Shown: positions 25,420 through 34,707 of the stretch, one piece after another
Layout: each line of letters opens with the position of its first letter
Position numbering within the stretch: position 1 is the stretch's first letter
Assembly (NCBI RefSeq): GCF_965227505.1
Contig: NZ_OZ245757.1
Location: forward strand, 5,270,001 to 5,334,000
Length of the DNA: 64,000 bases
Origin: Pelagibius sp965227505
GTDB taxonomy: Bacteria; Pseudomonadota; Alphaproteobacteria; Kiloniellales; Kiloniellaceae
Reading direction: 5' to 3'
Program-made: the position numbers and the translations under genes
The notes under the pieces: model-generated
Database searches by the model: none
What the model was told of the DNA's origin: nothing
Seen by the model: the letters and a program-made list of their open reading frames with translations, nothing else

Positions 25420-26274
25420 GTGTCCGCAGAACTTCAAAAGCTCATCGCCGCCCATGCCAGCCGGCTGACGACCGCCGACAGCCGCCTGCTGGATGTCCTG
25501 CTGCAGGACCCGCTGCGTGCGGCCATGGACACCGGCAAGGACATTTCGGACCGGGCCAACGTGCATCCGGCCGCGGCGGTTCGCCTGGCGAAGCGGCTGG
25601 GGTTTCCCGGTTATCCCGAGTTCCGCGCCTTTCTGCGCGAGAACCTGACAGCCGGCGAGGACGACTTCCGCAGCCCGGCCGCGCGGGTCATGGCCCGCCT
25701 GGCCCGTAGCGAAGAGAGCTCCAGCCTTTCCGCCGTCATCGAAAGCGAGATGGCGGCGCTGGCCGGGCTGCGCGAGGCCGTTGCCGATGGCGAGATCACT
25801 GCTGCGGCAAGGGAAATTGCAAAGGCGCGGCAGCTCTATGTCTACGGGCGCGGACATGCCGCATCGCTGTCGTCCTTGGTCAGCCGCCGGCTCCGGCGCT
25901 CCGGCTATCCGGTTATCGACATCGGGTCGCACATCACCGGGCCTGCCGAGCTTCTGATCAACCTGGGCCCCGAGGACCTGCTGCTTCTCTTCGCCTTTCG
26001 CGAACCCACGGCGCGGCTGCAGGAACTGCTGACCACCGCGCGGGGCATCGGCACCCGCGTCCTGGCCATCACCGACGTGGGCGGCGGGCGCCTCGATCCC
26101 AAACCCGATCTTCACATTTCCGCACCGCGCGGCGCCGCCGGCGAGTCCCAGTCGCTGGTTGTGCCCATGACCATCACCAACGCGATCATTCTGGAACTGG
26201 CGGCCACCGATGACGGCCGCTCGCTTGCCGCCTTGGCGCGCTACGACGAACTGAAGAAACGGTTCGCACGATAA
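25420..26274 (+). CDS. RpiR-family regulator (HTH plus SIS domain)
   Basis: A 284-aa regulator starting at GTG. Residues 1-77 form the RpiR HTH (ADSRLLDVLLQDPLRAAM; ISDRANVHPAAAVRLAKRLGFPGYPEFRAFL), and residues about 115-260 form a SIS domain (LYVYGRGHAASLSSLVSRRL; LLINLGPEDLLLLFAFREPT) that normally binds a phosphosugar. A GGAGGGG ribosome site precedes the start. It lies 47 bp upstream of the dipeptide-type importer and is its likely regulator. Confidence 0.93.
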   Translation: MSAELQKLIAAHASRLTTADSRLLDVLLQDPLRAAMDTGKDISDRANVHPAAAVRLAKRLGFPGYPEFRAFLRENLTAGEDDFRSPAARVMARLARSEESSSLSAVIESEMAALAGLREAVADGEITAAAREIAKARQLYVYGRGHAASLSSLVSRRLRRSGYPVIDIGSHITGPAELLINLGPEDLLLLFAFREPTARLQELLTTARGIGTRVLAITDVGGGRLDPKPDLHISAPRGAAGESQSLVVPMTITNAIILELAATDDGRSLAALARYDELKKRFAR

Positions 26275-26321
26275 CGCCGGCGGTGTCGCTTCACCCGGAG
26301 AGAGGAACAGGAGCTTCAGAC

Positions 26322-27926
26322 ATGTCCCCCATCTCGAAGAGTCTCACCTTTGGTCTTGTGTCGGCCTTGGCGTGCACCACCGCGGTGGCCTCCGCTCAGG
26401 CCCAGTCCACGGCCCCGGAAATCGCCGTGGCCGTGAACAAGCTTGCGCGCAACCTCGACCCCGGCCGGCAGACCGGCAATGTGGACGTGCGGGTCTACTT
26501 CTCGATCTACGATACGCTCATCAAGCGCGACTTCCGCAACGCCCCGGAGGTCGGGGTGAAGCTTGAACCCGGACTTGCCACAAGCTGGTCGCGCCCGGAC
26601 GCGCGCACCCTGGAGGTGACGCTGCGCGAGGCGGTCGTCTGCCACGACGGCTCGCCCTTCAACGCCGATGACGTGGTCTTCACCTTCAGCGAAGAACGCC
26701 TATGGGGCGCGCAGTCGTTCTATCCGCGCGGCCGCAACTACTTCAGTCACCTGGAAAGTGTCGAGAAGGTCGATGACAGGACGGTGCGCTTCGTCACCAA
26801 GGCACCCGACCTCATCCTCGAGGAGCGTCTGACCAGCTACACCTCCTTCATTGTCTGCGACGAGCCCTGGATGGCTTTTCAGAAGGACGGCGTGCCCTTC
26901 GCTGAGTGGATGGAAGCCGCCTTTGACGAGATGAAGTGGGCGCCGGTCGGCACCGGCCCTTTCAAGGCCACCGGCTACCGCAAGAACGACTTCATCCGGC
27001 TCGAGGCGCACGAGGGCTACTGGGGCGGCAAGCCGGCCGTCAGCGCCATCGAGTTCAAGGAGGTCCCCGAGGTCTCGGCGCGCATCGCCGGTGTCGTCAG
27101 CGGCGAGTACAAGATGGCCGTCGACATTCCGCCCGATCAGATGCAGGTCGTCGCCGGCTACGACAACGTGAAGTCAACGAGCGTCTCGCTGGATAACACC
27201 CACGTGCTGGTCTTCAACCAGGCGGACCCCGTTCTCGCGGACAAGAACCTGCGCCAGGCGATGAGCTACGCGATCGACCGCGACGCCCTGCGCAAGGCGC
27301 TGTGGAACGACGAGAACTACACGCCTAACGGCCATCAACTCGCCTCCTTCGGCGCGATGTACAGCGCAGAGCGTGCCGGCTACACCTACGATCCGGAGAA
27401 GGCGCGCGAACTGGTCAAAGCCAGCGGCTACGACGGCTCCACCATCTCCTTCCGCCTCATCGACGGTTACTATCTGAACGGCCGCGATGCAGCCCAGATC
27501 ATTCAGGAGATGTGGCGTCAGGTCGGCATCAACGCGGAGCTCAACTTCGTCGAGAGCTTCAAGCAGGTGCGGTCCGAAGGGGCGCAGGTCTATGCCTGGT
27601 CCAACACCTACCGCCTGCCGGACCCGACCGGGGCGATCAATGTCAACTGGGGGCCGAACGCAGGCATCCAGAAGAAATACGGTTTCTTCACGCCGCCCTC
27701 CGAGTTCAACGACATTGCCTCGTCCCTCGTCAGCATCGAGGATCAGGGCGAGCGCAGGGCGAAGTTTCAGCGCATGCTCGACATCTTCGAGGACGAGATG
27801 CCCATGACCATGCTCTACAACCCCCTGGTTACCTTCATCATGGCCAATGACGTGGAGTGGACGCCCTACAGCCTCTACTTCATGGACTTCGGCCCGGATA
27901 ACTTCAAGCTGAGCCTCGGCCAATAG
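26322..27926 (+). CDS. Dipeptide/oligopeptide-type ABC substrate-binding protein (DppA-like)
   Basis: Extracytoplasmic binding protein of 534 aa, the usual length for the SBP_bac_5 family. A signal peptide ends near VASAQAQ, then EIAVAVNKLARNLDP. The family block is seen in YDTLIKRD, VVCHDGSPFNADDVVFTF, GTGPFKATGYRKND and LRQAMSYAIDRDALRKALW. The ATG at 26322 has a GGAACAGGAG ribosome site. Such proteins bind peptides but also nickel, opines or sugars, so the ligand is open; the enzyme encoded inside the operon hints at a phosphate-ester ligand. Confidence 0.94.
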   Translation: MSPISKSLTFGLVSALACTTAVASAQAQSTAPEIAVAVNKLARNLDPGRQTGNVDVRVYFSIYDTLIKRDFRNAPEVGVKLEPGLATSWSRPDARTLEVTLREAVVCHDGSPFNADDVVFTFSEERLWGAQSFYPRGRNYFSHLESVEKVDDRTVRFVTKAPDLILEERLTSYTSFIVCDEPWMAFQKDGVPFAEWMEAAFDEMKWAPVGTGPFKATGYRKNDFIRLEAHEGYWGGKPAVSAIEFKEVPEVSARIAGVVSGEYKMAVDIPPDQMQVVAGYDNVKSTSVSLDNTHVLVFNQADPVLADKNLRQAMSYAIDRDALRKALWNDENYTPNGHQLASFGAMYSAERAGYTYDPEKARELVKASGYDGSTISFRLIDGYYLNGRDAAQIIQEMWRQVGINAELNFVESFKQVRSEGAQVYAWSNTYRLPDPTGAINVNWGPNAGIQKKYGFFTPPSEFNDIASSLVSIEDQGERRAKFQRMLDIFEDEMPMTMLYNPLVTFIMANDVEWTPYSLYFMDFGPDNFKLSLGQ

Positions 27927-27942
27927 GCTGGGCTGGCGGAGA

Positions 27943-27974
27943 CGGTGATGCGGTGCCAAAACGCCGCATCACCG
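27943..27974. other. Intercistronic stem-loop after the DppA-like gene
   Basis: An 11-bp perfect stem (CGGTGATGCGG at 27943-27953 with CCGCATCACCG at 27964-27974) and a 10-base loop occupy the gap between the binding-protein stop and the first ATPase start. No T-run follows. Confidence 0.6.
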
Positions 27975-28011
27975 CCGCCGCAGTTTCGTCAGGACTTCCG
28001 GTGGCGTCTCG

Positions 28012-28863
28012 ATGTTGTTATCGGTGAACGATCTCGCGGTCAGTTTTGACGGCGCTCTCGGCGCCGGCAGGGCTGTGGACGGGGTTTCCTTCGCCATCGA
28101 GAAAGGGCGCACACTGGGCCTCGTGGGCTCCAGCGGCAGCGGCAAGTCCGTCACCTGCCACGCCATTCTCGATCTGCTGCCGCCAACGGCCCAGCGCCTT
28201 TCCGGCACCGCGGTCTTCGATGGTCAGGACCTCTTCGCGCTCGACGAAGGCGCGATGGCGGCCTGCCGCGGCCGGCGGATCGCGATGATCTTTCAGGACC
28301 CGGTGCGCTCCCTCAATCCCGTCATGACCATTGGCGCCCAATTGGGCGAAACCCTGCAGCTGCACCGTGGGCTTTCAGGAGTTGCTCTTACAGGTGAGAT
28401 AAAGGCGCTGCTGCGCCTTGTCGGCATTCCGGATCCGGATCTGCGGTCCAGGGCCTATCCCCATCAGCTCTCCGGCGGGATGTGCCAGCGGGTGATGATC
28501 GCCATGGCGACGGCGGCCCGGCCCGACCTGCTGATCGCCGACGAGCCCACCACGGCCCTGGATCTCACCACCCAGGCGCAGATCCTGGCGCTTCTGCGGG
28601 ACCTTCAGGAACGCTTCGGCACGGCGATCCTGCTGGTGTCGCACGATATGAGCGTCGTTGCCGAACTGGCCCACTCCGTGGCGGTCATGTCGCAGGGACG
28701 GATCGTGGAAGAGGGGGCCATGACCAGCGTCCTGCGCGACCCCCGGCACCCGGTAACGCAGGAGATCGTTGCCGACGCGATGCGCCTGCCGACCCCGGAA
28801 GCGCTCACGCCGCCTGATCTCGGGAACGCAGACCCCCGGCCGCCCGGTCAGGGCTCGCCATGA
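28012..28863 (+). CDS. Dipeptide-type ABC ATPase (DppD-like)
   Basis: ATPase of 283 aa with Walker A GSSGSGKSV near residue 37, signature LSGGMCQRVMIAMA and Walker B LLIADEPTTALD, typical of DppD. It lacks the longer C-terminal Cys-rich region found in its partner. The ribosome site before the ATG is weak. The stop overlaps the DppF-like start by 4 bp. Confidence 0.93.
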   Translation: MLLSVNDLAVSFDGALGAGRAVDGVSFAIEKGRTLGLVGSSGSGKSVTCHAILDLLPPTAQRLSGTAVFDGQDLFALDEGAMAACRGRRIAMIFQDPVRSLNPVMTIGAQLGETLQLHRGLSGVALTGEIKALLRLVGIPDPDLRSRAYPHQLSGGMCQRVMIAMATAARPDLLIADEPTTALDLTTQAQILALLRDLQERFGTAILLVSHDMSVVAELAHSVAVMSQGRIVEEGAMTSVLRDPRHPVTQEIVADAMRLPTPEALTPPDLGNADPRPPGQGSP

Positions 28864-29897
28864 CGCGGCGGCTCGTCACACTGACCGACGCGCGGCGCAG
28901 CTTCGCCGGGCCGGCGAAAGGCTTCCTCGGCCGGGAGAGACCAAGGGTGCAGGCCGTCGCCGGCGTGTCTCTCGCCATCGATCCGGGCGAGGCGCTGGGC
29001 CTGGTCGGAGAAAGCGGCTGCGGCAAGTCCACGCTCGGGCGGCTGGTACAGGGGCTGGAACAGCCGGACGGCGGCACCGTTCTGGTCGACGGCGCGCCGC
29101 CGACCGCCGACCGCAGGACCCATGCCCGGCGGGTGCAGACCATCTATCAGAACCCTCTGGACGTCTTGGATCCGCGTCTCAAGGTCGCCGAGGCCGTGGC
29201 CGAGCCGCTCGAGATCCACCGGCTCGGAACCCGCGAGACCAGGGCGGAGCGGGTGATGCAGTTGCTGCGGGATGTCGAACTGCCGGAAGATCTGGCTCTG
29301 CGCTATCCGCACGAGCTTTCCGGCGGCCAGGCGCAGCGCGTCGTCATCGCCCGCGCCCTTGCGCTGGAGCCGAAGGTCATCGTGTGCGATGAGCCGGTGG
29401 CCTCCCTCGACGCCCCCATCCAGCGCCAGATCCTGCGCCTGCTCGACCGCTTGCGGCGGGACCTGGGCCTTTCCTATCTCTTCATCTCGCACGATCTGGG
29501 TGCGGTCTGGGAACTCTGCCAGCGCGTGGCCATCATGTATCTTGGGCGCATCGTCGAGGAGGGGCCCAAGGAGGAGATCTTCCTCAGGCCGCGGCACCCC
29601 TACACCCAGGCGCTGCTGACGGCGATCCCACGCCCCGACGCCCCGGATGCGATGCGCGCGCCGCTGCTCCAGGGCGAACCGCCCAGCCCGGTGAATGCGC
29701 CGCCGGGCTGCGCCTTCCATCCGCGCTGCCCCTATGCGCAGGAGATCTGCCGCTCGGTTGCGCCGGCCCTCGCGCAAACCCAGCCGCTTCATCACACGGC
29801 CTGCCACTTCGTGGCGCCCCGAAACGCGACCAGGAACCAAGCAAACGAAGAACAAGCAGACAGAGTAGCAGAAGAGGATCAAGCCGGTGCCATCTGA
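28860..29897 (+). CDS. Dipeptide-type ABC ATPase (DppF-like)
   Basis: ATPase of 345 aa with Walker A GESGCGKST near residue 50, signature LSGGQAQRVVIARAL and Walker B VIVCDEPVASLD. The C-terminal CAFHPRCPYAQEIC is the oligopeptide-transporter extension, whose Cys residues bind an iron-sulfur cluster in some relatives. Its end overlaps the phosphodiesterase-like gene by 11 bp. Confidence 0.93.
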   Translation: MTRRLVTLTDARRSFAGPAKGFLGRERPRVQAVAGVSLAIDPGEALGLVGESGCGKSTLGRLVQGLEQPDGGTVLVDGAPPTADRRTHARRVQTIYQNPLDVLDPRLKVAEAVAEPLEIHRLGTRETRAERVMQLLRDVELPEDLALRYPHELSGGQAQRVVIARALALEPKVIVCDEPVASLDAPIQRQILRLLDRLRRDLGLSYLFISHDLGAVWELCQRVAIMYLGRIVEEGPKEEIFLRPRHPYTQALLTAIPRPDAPDAMRAPLLQGEPPSPVNAPPGCAFHPRCPYAQEICRSVAPALAQTQPLHHTACHFVAPRNATRNQANEEQADRVAEEDQAGAI

Positions 29898-31407
29898 CCC
29901 CCAAGTCATACTCGTCGTCCTGGACGGCCTGAGACGGGACTTTGTTACCGCGGCCTACACGCCGAACCTTCACGCGTTTCTGCGCGAGAACGTCGACTAC
30001 AGGGAGTCGCGCGCGGTCTTTCCTTCCATGACCCGGGTCAACGCCGCCGCCATCGGCTCCGGATGCGTGCCGGGAACGACCGGCGTGATCGCCAACCAGT
30101 TCTACGATCCTAAGGTCTTCGCCGATGGGCTCTTCCACACGGGGAAGGTCAGCCACATCGAGGCGGCGATGCAGGCCTACGAGGGGCGCTTCGTCACCGT
30201 CGACGGGCTTGCCGAGAGTCTGGTCGCCGGCGGCAGGAGCCTCGCCGTCGTGACCTCCGCCTCGGGCGGCACGACACGCGTCCTCAACCCGCGCGTCGCC
30301 GAGAACGGCCAGGTGAGCCTCTGCCTGAGGGACTGGGGCTCTTCCTACCCCAAGGCCTTTGCGGACCGGGTGATGGACGGTCTCGGCGGGCTGCCGGACT
30401 TGCAGATGCCGGCCGTCGCCATCTCGCGCTGTCTGACCGACATCGTCCTGGACCATGTCATGCCCGAGGTCGATCCCGATGTGGCGATCGTGTGGTACGG
30501 CGACCCGGACTACACCTTTCACTACCGCGGCCTGGGATCGGAAGAGGCCCTGGCGGCTATGCGCGCGGTGGATCAGCAGTTCGCGCGGCTTGTCGACTGG
30601 GCCCGGGACCCAGCCCGCAGGCGCGACATCCAGATCCTGGTCGCTTCGGACCACGGACACATCAATGCGGTCGGCCGCGTCGAAGCGGGCCGGGAGCTGC
30701 GAGAGGCCGGTTTTGACCTCGATCCGGCCAGCGGCCCGCAACGGGGCTTGCTGGGGGCGCCGCTGCAGGTCGGCGCCGTGCGCGCGCTGCAGGCGGCCGA
30801 CAATACTCAGCTCCTGGACCTCGTGCAGTTCCTGCGCGAGCAGCCCTGGTGCGGTGCGATCTTCACGCAGGGCCCGGATGGCTCGCAAGTTCCAAACGGC
30901 CTTGTCGCCGGCACCCTGAACAGTTCCCTGCTGCTCAACGATCACGCCCGCTCCCCCGACCTGTTCTACACCCTCGCCGTCGGCGACGAGGCCGGGCCGC
31001 GCGGCGTTCCCGGCAGCGGGCGCTTTGTGGGCTCCGAGCTCAAAGAAGGCGGCAGCACCCATGGCGGCCTCAGCAGCTACGAGATGCGCAGCGTGCTGGG
31101 CGCCGGCGGCAGCGCCTTCAGGAACGGCGTCGTCAGCGCTCTGCCCTGCGGGGTGGTCGACATCGCGCCCACGGTGCTGTCGCTGCTGGGCATTGCGCCG
31201 CCGCCGCTCATGTCCGGCAGGGTCCTGAGCGAGGGCCTGGCCGGTCACGACACCGCCGCGCTTACCGAGCCGGAGGACGAAGTCTTCGAAACGGTCCACG
31301 CCTTTGGCCGGGATGTCCTGCGCCGGCGCCGTCTGGGGCAGCATGTCTACGTCCAGGAGGCTGACGTCCAGCGCATAGAGGGCGGGGCGGCCCTGCGCGC
31401 TTCATGA
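29887..31407 (+). CDS. Alkaline-phosphatase-superfamily phosphodiesterase/nucleotide pyrophosphatase-like enzyme
   Basis: A 506-aa protein beginning at GTG. The first metal site is LVVLDGLRRD (Asp13), the nucleophile region is FPSMTRVNAAAIGSG (Thr49 in the place used by NPP enzymes), and later metal ligands are in YGDPDYTFHYRG, VASDHGHIN and GGSTHGGLSSYE. There is no signal peptide, so it should act in the cytoplasm on an imported compound. Relatives cleave phosphodiesters, phosphonoacetate or nucleotides. It overlaps the DppF-like gene and the DppB-like gene, so it is an integral part of the importer operon. Confidence 0.88.
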   Translation: MPSDPQVILVVLDGLRRDFVTAAYTPNLHAFLRENVDYRESRAVFPSMTRVNAAAIGSGCVPGTTGVIANQFYDPKVFADGLFHTGKVSHIEAAMQAYEGRFVTVDGLAESLVAGGRSLAVVTSASGGTTRVLNPRVAENGQVSLCLRDWGSSYPKAFADRVMDGLGGLPDLQMPAVAISRCLTDIVLDHVMPEVDPDVAIVWYGDPDYTFHYRGLGSEEALAAMRAVDQQFARLVDWARDPARRRDIQILVASDHGHINAVGRVEAGRELREAGFDLDPASGPQRGLLGAPLQVGAVRALQAADNTQLLDLVQFLREQPWCGAIFTQGPDGSQVPNGLVAGTLNSSLLLNDHARSPDLFYTLAVGDEAGPRGVPGSGRFVGSELKEGGSTHGGLSSYEMRSVLGAGGSAFRNGVVSALPCGVVDIAPTVLSLLGIAPPPLMSGRVLSEGLAGHDTAALTEPEDEVFETVHAFGRDVLRRRRLGQHVYVQEADVQRIEGGAALRAS

Positions 31408-32351
31408 CCCTCAACGTCGTCCTGATCAAGCTCGTCCGGGCCTTCATCACCATCTGGATCGTCGCCAGCTTCGCCTTTGTGATCCTTTCGCTCACAGGCG
31501 ACCCGGTAGAGATTCTGGCCGGCGACGACGCGCCCCTGGAGGTTCAGCGCTACTACGAGCAAAAGTACGGCTTCGACAAGCCGGTCTGGGAGCAGTACCT
31601 CAACTACCTGGGCTCTCTGGCGCGGGGCGACTTCGGCATTTCCCTCTCGGACGAGACACCGGCTCTCGACCTGGTCCTGGAAGCCATTCCCGCCACCCTG
31701 CAGCTGGGCTTTGCGGCGCTGGTCTTCGCCCTCGTGGTGGGCGGCATCCTCGGCACCCTGGCGGCCCTGCACCGCAACAGCTGGCTCGATCGCGCCATCA
31801 TGAGCGTCGCCGTCTTCGGCTATTCGATCCCGAACTTCTTCTTCGGCATCGTGCTCATTCTTGTCTTCGCCATGGTCTATCGTGTGCTGCCCAGTTCCGG
31901 CAGCGGCACCTGGGCGCACCTTGTCCTGCCCACGGTGACGCTGGGCACCCACCTGGCGGCGACCATCGCCCGCTTCATGCGCTCCTCGGTCCTGGAGGTT
32001 CTGAACCAGCCCTATGTCCGGGCGGCCAAGGCCAAGGGGGTGCCGGAGCTGCAGCGTCTCGCACGCCATATTCTGCCCAATGCCGCAATTCCCGTGGTGA
32101 CGATCCTCGGATTTCGCCTGGGCGACATCGTTGCCGGCTCGATCATCGTCGAAACCGTCTTCGCCTGGCCCGGGATGGGCCGGATGCTCGTGGGGGCGGT
32201 TACGTCGCGCGACCTGGCTGTGGTTCAGGCCATTCTGGTGCTGACGGCCTTCACCATGGTGCTGGCCAACCTGCTCGTCGATTTCCTCTACGGCTTTCTC
32301 GATCCGCGGGTCGCCGAGGCCAGCGATGCAAGGCGGCGCGCAGGACGATGA
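31404..32351 (+). CDS. Dipeptide-type ABC permease (DppB-like)
   Basis: Inner-membrane permease of 315 aa. The N-terminal span, the segment YEQKYGFDKPVWEQYLNYLGSLARGDFGISL and the contact loop YVRAAKAKGVPELQRLARHILPNA near residue 205 are typical of DppB. Overlaps of 4 bp at both ends couple it to the phosphodiesterase-like gene and to the second permease. Confidence 0.94.
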   Translation: MTLNVVLIKLVRAFITIWIVASFAFVILSLTGDPVEILAGDDAPLEVQRYYEQKYGFDKPVWEQYLNYLGSLARGDFGISLSDETPALDLVLEAIPATLQLGFAALVFALVVGGILGTLAALHRNSWLDRAIMSVAVFGYSIPNFFFGIVLILVFAMVYRVLPSSGSGTWAHLVLPTVTLGTHLAATIARFMRSSVLEVLNQPYVRAAKAKGVPELQRLARHILPNAAIPVVTILGFRLGDIVAGSIIVETVFAWPGMGRMLVGAVTSRDLAVVQAILVLTAFTMVLANLLVDFLYGFLDPRVAEASDARRRAGR

Positions 32352-33220
32352 CCCAGGCCAATGCAGCCCCAGCCGTGATCGCACAACGGCGTTGGAAACG
32401 CCCGCCGGTTCTGGTCCTCGTGTCCATTGCCGCAATCGGTCTGCTGGTTCTGATTGCCGTGTTTGCCGACCTGCTGGCGCCCTATGGGTATCGCGACCAG
32501 GCCTTGCTGAACCGGCTGGCGGCCCCTGTTTTCCTGGGCGGCAGCTGGGACCATGTGCTCGGGACCGATCAGCTTGGGCGCGACCTGCTCAGCCGGTTGC
32601 TCTACGCCATCCGCTTCAGTCTTTCCATCGCCTTCCTGGGCACCATCATCGGGGCCATTCTGGGGACCTTCCTGGGCCTTCTGGCGGCGAGTCTGCGCGG
32701 CTGGACGGGGGAGGCCATCATGATGATGGTCGACGTGCAGGCCTCCCTGCCGTTCATGATCCTGGCCCTGGCGGTGCTGGCGTTCTTCGGCAACAACCTG
32801 ACGCTTTTCGTGCTGGTGATCGGCATCAACGGCTGGGAGGTCTATGCGCGGCTGGCCCGCGGTGCGGCCCTGTCGGTGCGGGAGCGGGGCTACGCCCAGG
32901 CGATCTATGCCTTCGGCGCCTCCGAATGGCGGCTCTACCTGCGCCATGTGCTGCCCAACATCGCTGCGGTCCTGATCGTCCAGTTCACGCTGAACTTCCC
33001 GCAGACCATTCTGTTGGAGACTTCGTTGAGCTTTCTGGGCCTCGGCGTGCAGCCGCCGCTCACCAGCCTTGGCCAGATGCTGGGCGACGGCCGGAACTAC
33101 CTCCTGACAGCCTGGTGGATGGCGGTTCTCCCCGGGGCCGTCACCTTTATCGCCACGCTCTCGGTCAGCCTCATCGGCGACTGGCTGCGCGATCGGCTGG
33201 ACCCGACCCTTGCGGACTGA
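32348..33220 (+). CDS. Dipeptide-type ABC permease (DppC-like)
   Basis: Inner-membrane permease of 290 aa. HVLGTDQLGRDLLSRLLYAIRFSL and the contact loop YAQAIYAFGASEWRLYLRHVLPN are DppC features, as is the ETSLSFLGLGVQPPLTSLGQML stretch near the end. It closes the operon; 21 bp later the convergent oxygenase-like gene ends. Confidence 0.94.
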   Translation: MTQANAAPAVIAQRRWKRPPVLVLVSIAAIGLLVLIAVFADLLAPYGYRDQALLNRLAAPVFLGGSWDHVLGTDQLGRDLLSRLLYAIRFSLSIAFLGTIIGAILGTFLGLLAASLRGWTGEAIMMMVDVQASLPFMILALAVLAFFGNNLTLFVLVIGINGWEVYARLARGAALSVRERGYAQAIYAFGASEWRLYLRHVLPNIAAVLIVQFTLNFPQTILLETSLSFLGLGVQPPLTSLGQMLGDGRNYLLTAWWMAVLPGAVTFIATLSVSLIGDWLRDRLDPTLAD

Positions 33221-33241
33221 AGCCGGGAAGTGTGGCTGCCC

Positions 33242-33964
33242 TCAGGCGAGGTAGCGCACCGAAATCGGGTAGCCGCGCAGCTCCGGGTGGACGTAGTAGC
33301 TGGCATGGAGGACCGTGGTGTTGTCCAGGACCGCCACCTCGCCGGTTCCCTCCGGCGCGCGCCAGGGGATCTCGATCAGGGTTTTGTTTTTCAGGCTGTC
33401 GACGGGTTCGTTTTCGAGCAGCTGGTAGGATGACCTGAAGTCACCGCCCTGACCTTCTCGTTCGGCCTGCAGAAAGGCCGCCGTGTTGGCCATGACCAGG
33501 GTGGAGGAGCTGCGCGGGCTCCGCTGCTGCGCATCCTGAGGGTCGCGCCAGAACAGCGTGTAATGGTCGGGCTGCGTGGGGCCGCGGTCGATGTGGAACT
33601 GAAGACTGGAGAACACATTGCGCTGTTCGGCGCGTCTGTCTTCCCCCTGCAGAACGACGTTGCGCAGCAGCACCGGCCCGAAAGCCCGTACCAGGGAACG
33701 CAGCTCCGCATCCAGGGTGCGCGCATGGTCGTGGAGCGCCAGTTCGACAGGGCTTTCGAAATCCAGGAGCAGACCGAAGTGGTGAAAGGGCAGGGGCGGC
33801 AGGCCGCTGTCGCTGTTCCGGCCGTAGTGGCTGAGCAGGCTTCGGCGATAGTCCGGAATCAGCACGCTGGCCTGGAAGCCGACCCCGCGCAGCCGGTCGG
33901 CCGAAGGCTCGACCGGGTCTTCAAGCAGGCGCGGCAGCAGCGCCGGGTCCAGTCCGAGACACAT
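33242..33964 (-). CDS. Small 2OG/Fe(II)-oxygenase-like (TauD-type) protein
   Basis: A 240-aa soluble protein with an arrangement fitting a TauD-like iron oxygenase: His124-x-Asp126 in LQFHIDRGP, a distal His220 in TTVLHASYY and Arg237 in PISVRYLA near the C-terminus. The rest is divergent and it is shorter than TauD (about 280 aa), so the assignment is from motif spacing only. Its ATG directly abuts the stop of the cysteine-rich gene (TAGATG), indicating translational coupling. The function of the pair is unknown. Confidence 0.7.
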   Translation of the reverse strand: MCLGLDPALLPRLLEDPVEPSADRLRGVGFQASVLIPDYRRSLLSHYGRNSDSGLPPLPFHHFGLLLDFESPVELALHDHARTLDAELRSLVRAFGPVLLRNVVLQGEDRRAEQRNVFSSLQFHIDRGPTQPDHYTLFWRDPQDAQQRSPRSSSTLVMANTAAFLQAEREGQGGDFRSSYQLLENEPVDSLKNKTLIEIPWRAPEGTGEVAVLDNTTVLHASYYVHPELRGYPISVRYLA

Positions 33965-34549
33965 CTATCCGATCCTCCGCGCCAGATCGTCGGCGATCTG
34001 TACGACGAGATCGTGAAGACTGGCGGCGATAACCGTTACGTCGGCCTGCAGGTCTTCCAGGCGGACGGTCGGCGCCAGGCCTGACGGCTCCAGGGAGAAA
34101 CAGCAGTCCGGGTCTTTCTGATCCAGCGAGACAAGCACCACCTGCCAGTATGCATGGAGGCGCCGGTCCAGTTCCATTTGACGAATGGCGCCTGCCAGCG
34201 CGCGGACATGGGTCATGCTGTCGCTGTAGAACCAGACGCGGGGAACCTTCCAGAGCGCACCGTCCGGGCCGTTGTGGCCTTCACAGGACCAGCAGGGCTG
34301 AAACACCTTCAGGCGCTGAAGCTCGTAGACCAGCGGTGCGATGAGCGGGTCCAGCGGATGACCTTCGGGGTCGGAGGACAGCTTGCGCGGAACCTCCGGG
34401 CAGCTCCGCGAGCAGCGGGGTCCGAAAGCTTCCGGACAATTGGCCGCACAGGGGGGCGGTGCATCCACGCGGCTGCGCAGCAGGCTGGAGAGGTCCTCGC
34501 GGGCGCGGGTGCGCAGCGCCGGACTGGCCGTCTTCTGGTCGATCTTCAT
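33965..34549 (-). CDS. Cysteine-rich hypothetical protein
   Basis: A 194-aa protein of no recognised family. Near residue 34 it has Cys34, Cys38, Cys46 and Cys50 (CAANC ... CSRSC), then C86-WS-C89-EGH, which together look like metal-binding sites. Its tail is amphipathic. The ATG at 34549 is chosen; a longer start at 34654 would add 35 basic residues without family support. No clear Shine-Dalgarno is visible. It is coupled to the oxygenase-like gene downstream and may be its partner or a redox/metal-sensing protein. Confidence 0.65.
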   Translation of the reverse strand: MKIDQKTASPALRTRAREDLSSLLRSRVDAPPPCAANCPEAFGPRCSRSCPEVPRKLSSDPEGHPLDPLIAPLVYELQRLKVFQPCWSCEGHNGPDGALWKVPRVWFYSDSMTHVRALAGAIRQMELDRRLHAYWQVVLVSLDQKDPDCCFSLEPSGLAPTVRLEDLQADVTVIAASLHDLVVQIADDLARRIG

Positions 34550-34707
34550 GGCGATTGCTGTCGCTGTTCGATGTCGATCTCGAACTGCTGCCAGTCTGGG
34601 CGGAAGACGTTTCGTTTGTCTTAAATCGAGAGGTGTCGCTGTCGTGTGATACAACCAGAAGTTTGGCGTTCACCAATACGGAATTCGGAAGCGCCCCTTT
34701 GCCGGGT

